Under the pieces are notes generated by a model that saw only the letters and a list, made by a program, of their open reading frames with translations, searched no databases and was not told where the DNA came from. Positions 55,402-63,977 of a stretch of 64,000 nt of DNA are shown piece by piece; the stretch's first letter is position 1; each line of letters starts with the position of its first letter. A program made the translations under genes and the position numbers. The stretch spans positions 1 to 64,000 of the forward strand of contig JABFRR010000014.1 in NCBI GenBank assembly GCA_013141065.1. Direction: 5' to 3'. Origin of the DNA: Bacteriovoracaceae bacterium (GTDB lineage: Bacteria; Bdellovibrionota; Bacteriovoracia; Bacteriovoracales; Bacteriovoracaceae).

Positions 55402-56208
55402 ATGAATCAAAAAGGTTCTTATAATGTGTCTTCGATGACCAAGAGAGAAGAAGAGCTTGCACGGCTTCGAACGCAGGCAGAGCAACTATATCCGATGGAA
55501 TCAAAACTACTCAAAGAATGGTGTGGCCTCAAATCTCATCACCGAGTTTTAGAGGTAGGATGTGGCCCAGGGTTTCTCACTCCTTTATTATGTGAGTTGG
55601 CATCGGAAGGAAGTGTGACTGCTTGTGATACGAGTAGTGAATTACTTACCTTGTGCCAAAATCAAAATATTAAAAAACCTAAATTAGGTTTTCAAACAAT
55701 ACTTTCTGTAGGGGATACCTTGCCTCTGGAAAATAAATCACAGGATTTTTCCTATCTTCGTTTTGTCTTGCAACATGTTCCAGAAAAAATGATTTTACTT
55801 AAAGATATAGAAAGATGCATAGCAGACGATGGGAAAATTTGTATTCTCGACTCTGATGACGGATTAAGGTTGCAGTATCCAGAAGACAAATTTGTGAATA
55901 ATTTAATTCGTGATGCTCAAAAAGCCCAAACAGAACGTGGTGGTGATCGCTTCATTGGTCGAAAAGTTGGTGGATATTTACAAGAATTAGGTTTTCAAGA
56001 AATCCAAACTCGTGTTTTAAATTTTACGAATTCAGATTTACCATTTCCTATATTGGCGAGAATCTCGCTTGGCTTCAAAGCAGATCTTTGTGGCCGAAAA
56101 GATGAGTTGGAAAACTGGATTCAAGAGATGTTACCGAATGCTAAAAACGGAAAATATTTTCTTTCTGCAGGGGTCATTCTAACAGTTGCCAAAAAAGGGA
56201 AGTTGTAA
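55402..56208 (+). CDS. SAM-dependent methyltransferase of the E1 operon
   Basis: ATG 55402 follows GAGGT; the open frame begins upstream inside the E1 gene. The 268-residue class I enzyme has motif I VLEVGCGPGFLTPLL near residue 50, ACDTSSELLTLC (acidic loop), and FSYLRFVLQHVPEKMILLKD near 118. It resembles small-molecule C- or O-methyltransferases. The stop overlaps the start of the acyltransferase-PilZ gene (TAATG), so expression is tightly coupled. The substrate is probably the product of the neighbouring enzymes. Confidence 0.85.
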   Translation: MNQKGSYNVSSMTKREEELARLRTQAEQLYPMESKLLKEWCGLKSHHRVLEVGCGPGFLTPLLCELASEGSVTACDTSSELLTLCQNQNIKKPKLGFQTILSVGDTLPLENKSQDFSYLRFVLQHVPEKMILLKDIERCIADDGKICILDSDDGLRLQYPEDKFVNNLIRDAQKAQTERGGDRFIGRKVGGYLQELGFQEIQTRVLNFTNSDLPFPILARISLGFKADLCGRKDELENWIQEMLPNAKNGKYFLSAGVILTVAKKGKL

Positions 56209-57488
56209 TGAAACGTTTTTATAGACGCTTTAAAAAAGAAGCATTCACTCGACTTGTCTCGATACTTCCCGAAGCATTGAGAGAGAAAATTATACGATCT
56301 AAAGTTAAGCTTGATTATAATCCACCAGAAGGTCTGCGTTTTAAACTCGCAGAAACTAAAGAAGAATTAGAGCAAGCTTTTAGGCTTTTGTACCGCTCTT
56401 ATGTTGCGGCAGGATCTATGAAGCCCAATACGAGCGAGATGAGAATTACTCCCTATCACGCTCTTCCAAGCACCAGTGTGCTGATTGCCGTATTGGATGG
56501 AAAAGTTATAGCTACGATTTCAGTATTTCGCATGGGCCCTTTTGGAATTCCTGCTTCTAAAGTTTTTAATGTTAAGTCTCTTTTAGAATCAGGTGTTCGT
56601 TTTGCTGAGATCTCTTCGTTGACACTCGATGAAGAATATCGAAATGATAATAGAGAGATTATTTTTGGCATATTAAAATATCTTTATGAATATACAACAA
56701 AGTATTTTGGCATCGAAATGAAATTGATTGTGATAAAGCCATTTCGTCGTTACTTTTATGAGTCATTACTCCTTTTTAAATCATTAGAAAATAAAGTTGT
56801 AAAAAATTACAGTTTTTCTAATGGGGCCACAGTAATAGCAGAGTTTCTGGATTTAAAATCGCAAAAAGCTCGCTACAAAGAAATTTATTCGAGTTACCCC
56901 GATGAGAAAAATTTGTATAAGTATTTTTGTGAAAAAGAAATTGCAAACTTCGAGTTTCCAGAACGGCCATTTAATATGATTTCAGATCCAGTGATGACAC
57001 CAGAGTTAATGAGTTATTTCTTTTGTGAAAAAACAACAATTATTCGAGATATGACAGATGGAGAACGAAAAATATTGCAGAGTTTGTACCCTGAAAATAA
57101 ATATAAATTTGTTTTAAATAACAAAAATAAAAATAAAAATGAAGCAGCAGAAGAATTTCGTCCAGAGGTTAGAGTTGAGACTAATTGTTTATCGCGAATT
57201 GTTCTATTGGATTCATCTACTTCGATTTCACCTCTTGGTGTAGATATGCAAATTAGAAATATTTCTTACCAAGGACTGATGGGATTTACCGATGCACCAT
57301 TGGCCCTTAATCAGCGTTTTCGTGCAACAATTGAAATTGGAAAAAGGCAGTTGTCAGAACTGGAAATCACCGTCTGTTGGCAAAGTGGCTTTGGACATTA
57401 TGGTTTTAGGATAAATAAATCCGATGAAGCTTGGAATCAGTTAGTCACTTATTCAATTTCAACTTTATTAAAAGATCACTCAGCGTAG
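56208..57488 (+). CDS. Acyltransferase (FeeM/LuxI-like GNAT) fused to a PilZ domain
   Basis: The 426-residue protein has an N-terminal acyltransferase domain (residues about 40-230: RLLYRSYVAAGSM, LIAVLDGKVIATISVFR, VRFAEISSLTLDEEYRN). This is like N-acyl amino acid synthases and LuxI-type autoinducer synthases, which use acyl-ACP. A low-complexity NKNKNKNE linker follows. The C-terminus is a PilZ domain with the c-di-GMP signature RPEVR (318-322) and NISYQG (351-356). So activity is probably controlled by c-di-GMP. The start overlaps the methyltransferase stop (TAATG). The last 13 bases overlap the convergent TIGR02147 gene. No membrane segment is seen. Confidence 0.75.
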   Translation: MKRFYRRFKKEAFTRLVSILPEALREKIIRSKVKLDYNPPEGLRFKLAETKEELEQAFRLLYRSYVAAGSMKPNTSEMRITPYHALPSTSVLIAVLDGKVIATISVFRMGPFGIPASKVFNVKSLLESGVRFAEISSLTLDEEYRNDNREIIFGILKYLYEYTTKYFGIEMKLIVIKPFRRYFYESLLLFKSLENKVVKNYSFSNGATVIAEFLDLKSQKARYKEIYSSYPDEKNLYKYFCEKEIANFEFPERPFNMISDPVMTPELMSYFFCEKTTIIRDMTDGERKILQSLYPENKYKFVLNNKNKNKNEAAEEFRPEVRVETNCLSRIVLLDSSTSISPLGVDMQIRNISYQGLMGFTDAPLALNQRFRATIEIGKRQLSELEITVCWQSGFGHYGFRINKSDEAWNQLVTYSISTLLKDHSA

Positions 57489-58489
57489 TTGGTGCCGTCA
57501 GTGACTTTCCAGTGAATATCTTTGACGTCGAAGCAGTGGCTTACGTAGACTTTAATTTCAGTTTTTTTGCCTTGATCATTATTGATGATGGCCAAAACAT
57601 CTTGAGAAGCTTGTCTGAGTCGTTCTTGAATTTGAAATGCAGCTTCTGTTGACACAGAAGCCACTCTAAACGAGCGAACATTGGTGTTCGCACGGTCTTC
57701 TGGCAAATAAGGAATTTGATCGGGCCCAGAGTAACGATCGAGAGCACGTTTAGTCCAATAGTGATCAACTTTCACTGCTTCTTTTAATGGCAGACCATTT
57801 AATTGTACCCAGCCATCAACCAATTCATAATGATTACCGAGTTTGCGAATTGTTCCTGCGTTTTCAAGTTTATTTATAGCTGCACGAACGAGAGGGACAG
57901 AAATAAGAGTTCGTTCTGCAACCCATTGGTCGGAGTGAATGGGAAGTTGTTTATAAGCTTCGAGGCAAAAACAAGCTTCAATTGCAGGAGAAAAGGGATA
58001 TTGAACTTCGACATTCTTATGAGCTTTTTGACTCTGAAATAAAGTTTTTAAAGCTGGAACGTTATCGATTGAAACAAGTTTGGCGATCAGTTCTGCAAGA
58101 TTATTTTGTCGCACTTGAATTAAGCAAAGAACTGTTTCAACACTTGGTGAAATATCATTTTTTGCCCATCTTTTTATGGTGTCTTCATTTTGCTCGAGAG
58201 TCTCGGCAATTTTTTCGGTGGAAAGGCCTACACAAAGATTTCGTAGAATCGCCTGAAAATTACGAGGATCTTCAGCAAAATTAAATAAAGTTGTAAAAAT
58301 ATTTTTAACCGGAATTTTTAATTGAATGAGTATGTCGACAAATTCATCCCAGCGAAGCCATTTTTGCTCAGTTTCCCATTTGTGCCACTGATTAAAAGTA
58401 AAACCGAGGTGACGGCTCATTGCGAGTTGGGACTGTTCACCACGAAGTGCTACGAGTAGTTCTTTTTTTACTAAACTATAATCAAGCAT
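57476..58489 (-). CDS. TIGR02147/DUF4423-type transcriptional regulator
   Basis: Start at ATG 58489, seven bases after GAGGT; an open frame reaches 58549. The protein of about 337 residues begins with an Xre-like HTH (LRGEQSQLAMSRHLGFTFNQWHKWE). A second HTH-like part lies near residue 100 (LSTEKIAETLEQNEDTIKRWAKND), and the DUF4423 C-terminal domain contains VPLVRAAINKLENAGTIRKLGNHYEL and SFRVASVSTEAAFQIQERLRQASQ. The family is abundant in Bdellovibrionota and related phyla; ligands are unknown. It is divergent from the glutathione transferase gene, with a 20-bp palindrome between them that is probably its operator. Confidence 0.8.
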   Translation of the reverse strand: MLDYSLVKKELLVALRGEQSQLAMSRHLGFTFNQWHKWETEQKWLRWDEFVDILIQLKIPVKNIFTTLFNFAEDPRNFQAILRNLCVGLSTEKIAETLEQNEDTIKRWAKNDISPSVETVLCLIQVRQNNLAELIAKLVSIDNVPALKTLFQSQKAHKNVEVQYPFSPAIEACFCLEAYKQLPIHSDQWVAERTLISVPLVRAAINKLENAGTIRKLGNHYELVDGWVQLNGLPLKEAVKVDHYWTKRALDRYSGPDQIPYLPEDRANTNVRSFRVASVSTEAAFQIQERLRQASQDVLAIINNDQGKKTEIKVYVSHCFDVKDIHWKVTDGTNYAE

Positions 58490-58581
58490 GTATGGCACCT
58501 CGCGCATGGGCAATGATCTTAACATAACCATACGAAAAATTTTAGTCAATGGTCAATAGCCGTTTTTCACTTTTTCTCATG

Positions 58582-58601
58582 CTTATGTTCTAGAACATAA
58601 G
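58582..58601. promoter_or_regulatory. Perfect 20-bp palindrome (candidate operator)
   Basis: CTTATGTTCTAGAACATAAG is perfectly self-complementary. It lies between the TIGR02147 regulator (start 58489) and the glutathione transferase (start 58647). A related core, ATGTCCTAGAACAT, lies upstream of the sulfide:quinone oxidoreductase gene at 61975-61988. Confidence 0.7.
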
Positions 58602-58646
58602 TACTTGTAGGCAGTGGTGTTAGCCTCTTATATATAGAGGTGTAAA

Positions 58647-59270
58647 ATGAACGAATCAAATAAGCTTATTGTCTCTCTCACTAGCCCTTATGCAAGAAAA
58701 GTGAGAATTGCCGCACTCGAAAATAAAATTAATTTTGAGATGATTGTAGACGTGCCCTGGAATGAAGATACTGGAGTTATTAAGCTTAATCCTTTAGGCA
58801 AAGTACCAGTCATGATAACGAAAGATGGTGCTTCACTTTATGATTCAAGGGTCATTGCTGAATATATCGATTCAATTGGTGACGCTCAATTCTTGCCCAT
58901 TGATTTTAAAGAGCGAATAAAAGTAAAACAAATTGAAGCGCTGGCCGATGGAATTATGGACGCTTCATTGTGCATCTTTGCCGAAAGAAAAAAACGTCCT
59001 TTAGATTTGCAATATCAGTGGTGGGTAGATCGCCAATTTGGAAAAATCCATCGTGGTCTTGAAGAACTTTCTCTAATGTTAGGAGAGAATGACTATTTTT
59101 ATGGACATAAGATTTCATTAGCTGATGTGGCAGTTGCCAGTGCGCTTGGGTATGTGGGGCTTCGTTTTAGCGATGATTTTTCATGGGCAAAAAAATATCC
59201 CAATCTGGAAAGATTTTATTCACTCGTTATGAAACGCCCTAGTTTTCAAACGACTGTTCCGGTTATTTAG
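58647..59270 (+). CDS. Glutathione S-transferase family protein
   Basis: The 207-residue protein has the N-terminal thioredoxin-like domain (IVSLTSPYARKVRIAALENKI, with SPYARKV as the glutathione-binding Ser region; LNPLGKVPVM with cis-Pro; YDSRVIAEYID). The helical C-terminal domain contains SLADVAVASALGYVGLRF, the conserved N-capping box. Enzymes of this type conjugate or reduce electrophiles and peroxides with glutathione. GAGGT precedes the ATG. The 20-bp palindrome in its promoter and the adjacent regulator suggest inducible expression. Confidence 0.9.
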   Translation: MNESNKLIVSLTSPYARKVRIAALENKINFEMIVDVPWNEDTGVIKLNPLGKVPVMITKDGASLYDSRVIAEYIDSIGDAQFLPIDFKERIKVKQIEALADGIMDASLCIFAERKKRPLDLQYQWWVDRQFGKIHRGLEELSLMLGENDYFYGHKISLADVAVASALGYVGLRFSDDFSWAKKYPNLERFYSLVMKRPSFQTTVPVI

Positions 59271-59461
59271 CTTCATTTTTTATTTTTCTTTGATCCATAC
59301 CAGGCCACGAAATTCATTGAGCTTAAATCCCGTTGCTTGATCGTTGGGATAGAGCTCTTTGATTTTTTGTGCGACATTAGGAGCAATTCCTTCCCCGTGA
59401 CAAGTTAGGCATTGAGCCTGAACAAAAAGAGGTTCAATGTAGGTTTTTTTACCGTTTTCTA

Positions 59462-60332
59462 GGGGCTGTTGAAGTTTTAACACAGGGCCGTATGCCAAAA
59501 TAAAAGCAAATCCTTAAACTTGTGGTGACCAAACTACAACAAAAGGATTTGCCTATGCCTCGAAAAATGCTCAATGAAGAGCAGTGGTTCAAGTTACTTA
59601 TTATCATGCAAGAATTTAAAATATATGACAAGAAAAGTCTTAGATTAACAGTTGAAGCTATACTGTTTCGAATGAGGACTGGTTGCCCCTGGCGTGATCT
59701 ACCTAAGGATTTTGGAGACTGGAATCGAATCTTTAAAAGATTTAACGACTGGTCAGAAAAATCAAAATTAATGTCAATCTTTAAACGACTCGCTAAGGAT
59801 CCCGACTACGAATGGAAAATGATTGATGGAAGTATTGTTAAATCTCATCAGCATAGTTGTGGGGCTAAAAAAGGCAGCGATACTTCTATCGGAAAATCTG
59901 TCGCTGGCAATACTTCAAAAATTCACATGGTGACAGATTCCCATGGAAACCCTGTTGACTTTGAAATCACAGGAGGAAATGTTCACGACATTCAGATGGC
60001 CAGTGAGCTCATCGAGAGAACGCCTAAGAGCACTTATACAATTGCAGATAAGGGTTACGATGGAGAATATTTAAGATGGCTCATTCGAGAATGTGATTCA
60101 ATACCAATGATTCCGAGGAAAAATAATTCAAAAGTTGGTAATGATGACATTGATAAATTTATCTATAAACAACGACACCATGTTGAAAATAATTTTGCTA
60201 GACTTAAACACAATAGAGCCATTGCTACTAGATACGATAAGTTAAAAAGGAACTATGTTGGAATGGTGAGTTTAGCCTGTGCAATGATTTGGTTGAAATT
60301 ATGAAGCGGGGCCATCAAACGTCAACAGCCCC
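59462..60332 (+). mobile_element. IS5-family insertion sequence, copy 2 (intact)
   Basis: An 871-bp element identical in length and ends to that at 9057-9927, flanked by TA (59460-59461 and 60333-60334). Its orientation is opposite to the gene it interrupts. It has an intact transposase. Confidence 0.92.
59555..60304 (+). CDS. IS5-family transposase, copy 2
   Basis: The 249-residue transposase starts at ATG 59555 and is identical in reading to that at 9150-9899 except for Met instead of Lys at residue 5. The catalytic motifs MIDGSIVKSHQH, IADKGYDGEYL and HHVENNFARLKH are intact. Near-identity of the copies and the restorable host gene indicate recent movement. Confidence 0.93.
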   Translation: MPRKMLNEEQWFKLLIIMQEFKIYDKKSLRLTVEAILFRMRTGCPWRDLPKDFGDWNRIFKRFNDWSEKSKLMSIFKRLAKDPDYEWKMIDGSIVKSHQHSCGAKKGSDTSIGKSVAGNTSKIHMVTDSHGNPVDFEITGGNVHDIQMASELIERTPKSTYTIADKGYDGEYLRWLIRECDSIPMIPRKNNSKVGNDDIDKFIYKQRHHVENNFARLKHNRAIATRYDKLKRNYVGMVSLACAMIWLKL

Positions 60333-60708
60333 TAATTTGCCAAATCGGCCGACACTGTCTGCTTTAGTTTTATCGTAAAATGTTCCCGAAAAATCTGCAA
60401 TATAAGACTTCATCCATTCTTGAGATTGATTAGCACTATTTCTTAACTTGTGTGATGTTCTCCCAAATTCATATTTAGTGAGAAAGTCCTTTCCCGATAA
60501 TGTAGCAGCTTCTTTAGCGATTGGTTTAACATTCTCATGACAAAAAGGAATCGCAGCGATAACTCCATCTTTTTTTATCTTTTCTGAGAGGTTTTTCATG
60601 AGTGAAGATTTCAAATCACCTGCTAATTTTTTTGCTTCTATTTCAAAGTTTTCTGCAAATACATTGCTTGAATTGAGTGTTAATAATAAAAGTACAGTTT
60701 TCATAATT

Positions 60709-61914
60709 CTAACCTCTTCCTTTGAGCATAACTTTCCAATAGAGAATTGGAAGTAAATCTTTTTTAAGATACCACATAGAACGGCGGGGAACATCAGGAG
60801 CAAGTGGGAATGTAGGCATTAATTTTCCATCATACCCAAACTCTGCCAGCATCACTTTACCAATTTCAGTAATCAAAGGACAAGAGGAATATCCATCATA
60901 CTGGGCAGCTAGTGGTGTGCCATCTATCATTGCGAGAAGATTTAAAGCTACGACTGGGTATTGTTTTCTGACCGCGGCCCCGGTTTTAGAATTGGGAATC
61001 CCGGTCACGTCGCCTAATCCAAAAATATTTTTAAAGTTAACATGCTGAAGTGTGTGCTTATCGACAGCGAGCCAGCCCTTTTGATCGCCTTCTTGAAAGG
61101 AAAGTTCTGAATCTTCAATAAACTTTGGAGCGGCCATTGGTGGCACCAAATGAAGAAGATCATAGGGGAGTGATTGCTTTGTCACTTGTCCTTCATTATC
61201 AGTCACTTCAAAGTGTGCCAGTTTTTTCAGTGGATCGACGCCAATAATTTTATGTTGAAAATAAGTTTTAATATTTTTTTGAGTTACAAGTTCTTGAAGA
61301 GGTTTAGAAAAAGTGGGGATTCCAAACATCGCCTTACCTGCAGTTGCCCAAGAGATAGTAATTTTGTCTCGAACCTTATTATTTCTAAAGACATTTTCGG
61401 CAAGATACATAATTTTTTGAGGAGCTCCGGCACATTTTATAGGAACCGGTGGCATAACAAAAAGGGCATTGCCTTTTTTAAAATTAGTGATCATCTCTCG
61501 AGCAAGGTTGACTTGGTCAGCTTGATAGACACTGCATATTCCGTTTTTTCCGAGATTATCACCAAGGCCTTCAATTTTATCCCAACACAAACGAAGTCCA
61601 GGGGCGACTACGAGATAGTCATATTGAATTGCCTCATCAGATATTAATAGTTTATTTTCATGAGGAAGAATTTCTTTAACGGCATTTTTTATCCAGACAA
61701 CTCCCTGGGGAATCAAGTCTTTGTTGTTTTTTTGAGTATCTTTCATATCTGCAAGGCCAGCACCAACAATCGACCATAGAGGTTGATAGTAATGGTGTTC
61801 AGCGGGGTCAATAAGCGCTATCGAGCCTTCAGGCAGACTTCTGCTTAACTTTGCGGCCAAAGAAATACCACCAGCCCCAGCACCGATAATGACCACTTTA
61901 AAATGTTTTTGCAT
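60709..61914 (-). CDS. Sulfide:quinone oxidoreductase-like flavoprotein
   Basis: The 401-residue protein has the N-terminal FAD-binding motif VVIIGAGAGGISLAAKLSRSL, the YDYLVVAPGLRLCWDKIEG block near residue 100 (one redox Cys), PVPIKCAGAPQKIMYLAE near 155 (second conserved Cys) and a C-terminal FAD contact GLGDVTGIPNSKTGAAVRKQ near 295. I do not see the third Cys that type I enzymes have, so it may be of another SQR type or related to flavocytochrome c. It would oxidise sulfide and feed quinone. AGGAG precedes the ATG. It is followed in the operon by the DUF3365 haem gene, now broken. Confidence 0.88.
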   Translation of the reverse strand: MQKHFKVVIIGAGAGGISLAAKLSRSLPEGSIALIDPAEHHYYQPLWSIVGAGLADMKDTQKNNKDLIPQGVVWIKNAVKEILPHENKLLISDEAIQYDYLVVAPGLRLCWDKIEGLGDNLGKNGICSVYQADQVNLAREMITNFKKGNALFVMPPVPIKCAGAPQKIMYLAENVFRNNKVRDKITISWATAGKAMFGIPTFSKPLQELVTQKNIKTYFQHKIIGVDPLKKLAHFEVTDNEGQVTKQSLPYDLLHLVPPMAAPKFIEDSELSFQEGDQKGWLAVDKHTLQHVNFKNIFGLGDVTGIPNSKTGAAVRKQYPVVALNLLAMIDGTPLAAQYDGYSSCPLITEIGKVMLAEFGYDGKLMPTFPLAPDVPRRSMWYLKKDLLPILYWKVMLKGRG

Positions 61915-61974
61915 CTAATATCTCCTAGATAGAACTATATATTCAGAGCTTAACCTTTTTTAAGGATACCAATG

Positions 61975-61988
61975 ATGTCCTAGAACAT
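61975..61988. promoter_or_regulatory. Near-palindrome upstream of the sulfide:quinone oxidoreductase gene
   Basis: ATGTCCTAGAACAT differs at one base from the core ATGTTCTAGAACAT of the palindrome at 58582-58601. It lies 61 bases before the start codon of the oxidoreductase gene and 65 before the secreted caspase-like gene on the other side, so it could control either or both. Confidence 0.55.
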
Positions 61989-62052
61989 ATTAATCAATAG
62001 AAATGATGATTTTCTATTGAATCAATCTCGGTTTTTATGTTTAAATTAATGG

Positions 62053-63537
62053 GTGTATAATAAAATCTTACCTATTCTTTTTCTTACCTTGATCTCTACA
62101 GATCTTTTAGCGGCTAAGCACATGCTCATTTTAGGTGGTGGCGGAGATCCGAAATGCCTTGCTAATGAAAAGAATGCTGATGCTAAATGCCATCAAACTA
62201 TTTTTGATTCAGGACTAAAAACTTTAGGTGAAAAACTTAAAGACTCTAATTGGAAATATCAGGCTTTCTTTAATGGCGGGCATTCCAAATCAGAGGCCAT
62301 AATGAAAGAACACTTCCCATCAAAAGAAAATACTGATTTCACTGCTGCTGCATGTAAAAGGCTTATTGAAGATTATAAGAAAAAAATAAATTCAGGTGAA
62401 ATTAAATCCCAAGATGAACTACTCATTGTTATACACACTCACGGTCGAGAAAATAATGGAGAGCGAGGACATTCAGTAAGAACTTCTACCACTGCGGTTA
62501 ATCTAGATGATATGGAAAGTCTGATGAAACTAGCAGATGCAAAAGGAATTAAACTGGCGATAGCCGATATGAGCTGTCATTCAGGAAATACTCAGGCTTA
62601 TAAAAAAATAGCTCCCAATGCATGCATTGTTAGTTCCACTGGGCCAAAGCACTATGCCTATACAACTTCACCAACTTCGTTTACTGAATTATTTTTAAGC
62701 AATTTAAAGCCTGGACGAAATTTGGAAAGCACTTTTCTTATGGCCAGAAGAGAATCTAATGATTCTTCTTATCCCATGATTTCTACAGCACAAAACGAAA
62801 GAATTGTTCAAAATGTTTATGAAAACTTAACTCCTTTTTTATACTATTATTTTTCAGATGGTGGGCATTTGTCAGACTTCATGCTCCAAGAATTAAAATA
62901 CAAAATCAGTTGTGACAATAAATTGGAAGACCAATTTAATGACCTCATTTCACAAATCGACAAACTTCACAATAATGTTATAGGAAAACTCATGGCACCT
63001 TTTACTCCCATCAACACCTTTGATGGCTATCGTCGGCTGAAGAGTCTTCTCCATCGATATAAGGCGGCAAGAGAGAAGATTATTGAGCTCTATCAACGGG
63101 CCAATCTTGATATCATTTTAAAATCAGAGAAATTTAGTGCACCTCAAGTTTATAAAGGCCATAAAGAAAAAGATAAAAATGGGAAAACTCTAACGAGCAG
63201 TCTTACCTTCTCATGGAAAAGTGTAATTGATCAAAGTGAAATCGATTTAATTATAGATCGCTTTCAAAAAGCGACGTTAGAATCTCAATCTCTTTCTGAA
63301 AAAGCACAAAACAATGCTAGCGTTGAAGTTTATAAACAAGTAAAAGTTAGACGTGAAGAAATCTTAAAAAAATATCCAGCATTAAAAGAATACAATAAAA
63401 CAAGACTTGAACTTTTAAAATCGATAAATATTGACCTGACGTCCTCTATTGCGGTTGAAGAAAGAAAACTCTATGACGAACTTTATTTTGATAAGACGAC
63501 ATTTAATAGTAACCCTTGCCGCAGATTTATTTTTTAA
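62053..63537 (+). CDS. Secreted caspase/legumain-like cysteine peptidase
   Basis: The GTG at 62053 gives 494 residues with a signal peptide (ILPILFLTLISTDLLA). The ribosome site is weak, so the start is not certain. Residues about 20-250 look like the clan CD (C13/C14) fold: strand-loop LLIVIHTHGRENN, with H130 followed by Gly, and LAIADMSCHSGNT, with C175 after an Asp strand. The His-Gly then Asp-x-x-Cys spacing matches the caspase/legumain dyad. The rest is mostly helical with a long coiled-coil (residues 390-480). A secreted peptidase of this kind might act on envelope or prey proteins. The 3' end is 11 bases before the next gene. Confidence 0.65.
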   Translation: MYNKILPILFLTLISTDLLAAKHMLILGGGGDPKCLANEKNADAKCHQTIFDSGLKTLGEKLKDSNWKYQAFFNGGHSKSEAIMKEHFPSKENTDFTAAACKRLIEDYKKKINSGEIKSQDELLIVIHTHGRENNGERGHSVRTSTTAVNLDDMESLMKLADAKGIKLAIADMSCHSGNTQAYKKIAPNACIVSSTGPKHYAYTTSPTSFTELFLSNLKPGRNLESTFLMARRESNDSSYPMISTAQNERIVQNVYENLTPFLYYYFSDGGHLSDFMLQELKYKISCDNKLEDQFNDLISQIDKLHNNVIGKLMAPFTPINTFDGYRRLKSLLHRYKAAREKIIELYQRANLDIILKSEKFSAPQVYKGHKEKDKNGKTLTSSLTFSWKSVIDQSEIDLIIDRFQKATLESQSLSEKAQNNASVEVYKQVKVRREEILKKYPALKEYNKTRLELLKSINIDLTSSIAVEERKLYDELYFDKTTFNSNPCRRFIF

Positions 63538-63548
63538 GGACACTATTA

Positions 63549-63917
63549 ATGAAGCGAATAATAATTTTATTGGTCTTTTGTTATCAACCAACATTATTAA
63601 TGGCCTCTGAGTTGGTGGATTGTGGGAATTATAAAGTTAGTGGAGTCGTTCGACTTGGCGAAAAAGGATTTGAAATTGTTGTCAACGAAAAAACCACGTC
63701 AGAACATTTAATTACACTTTCCTCTGCAGACCAGGCCAAGGTCGCAATCTTTCTTAACAACAGTATTAGTGCTGAAGTGCTTTTAAATAAAAAATTTAAT
63801 GGAACTAGTGGTCAGGCCGAGAATGTTATGAGTATTAAAGAACGTATTCCCGACCCCTTAGCGCCTAGTGATACTGGATTTTCACTCATTAAAAAAAGTG
63901 AATGCTTGGTAAAATAG
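63549..63917 (+). CDS. Small secreted protein of unknown function
   Basis: Start at ATG 63549, eight bases after AAGGA; the longer frame from 63516 overlaps the caspase-like gene. The protein of about 122 residues has a signal peptide (IIILLVFCYQPTLLMA). The mature part contains two Cys (VDCGNYKV and KSECLVK) near its ends, so one disulfide is likely, and strand-like repeats. It is probably translated with the caspase-like protein and could be its partner or inhibitor. No family recognised. Confidence 0.65.
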   Translation: MKRIIILLVFCYQPTLLMASELVDCGNYKVSGVVRLGEKGFEIVVNEKTTSEHLITLSSADQAKVAIFLNNSISAEVLLNKKFNGTSGQAENVMSIKERIPDPLAPSDTGFSLIKKSECLVK

Positions 63918-63977
63918 TCTACTAAAATCAAAAAAATCAACTACTATCTAGTGAATTAATTAACTAAGGAATTGAAT

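Larger units (their letters stand above)
59280..60704 (-). pseudogene. DUF3365 (Tll0287-like) haem protein interrupted by IS5
   Basis: Reading on the minus strand, the gene starts at ATG 60704 (GAGGTT upstream; signal peptide ending SSNVFA). It contains KLAGDLKSSLMKNLSEKIKKDG and ends in DSVGRFGKL at the IS5 insertion (59462-60332). It resumes as ENGKKTYIEPLFVQAQCLTCHG and ends at 59280. Removing the IS and one TA gives an uninterrupted frame of 183 residues. The CLTCH haem motif is separated from the rest, so the disrupted product could not bind haem. Family members are periplasmic haem sensors or electron carriers. It lies four bases after the sulfide:quinone oxidoreductase gene and is in its operon. 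Confidence 0.88.

Noticed and set aside
61174-61647. 157-codon plus-strand open frame opposite the sulfide:quinone oxidoreductase gene
   Set aside because: The minus-strand flavoprotein has all family motifs; the plus frame shows no recognisable domain or start signal.
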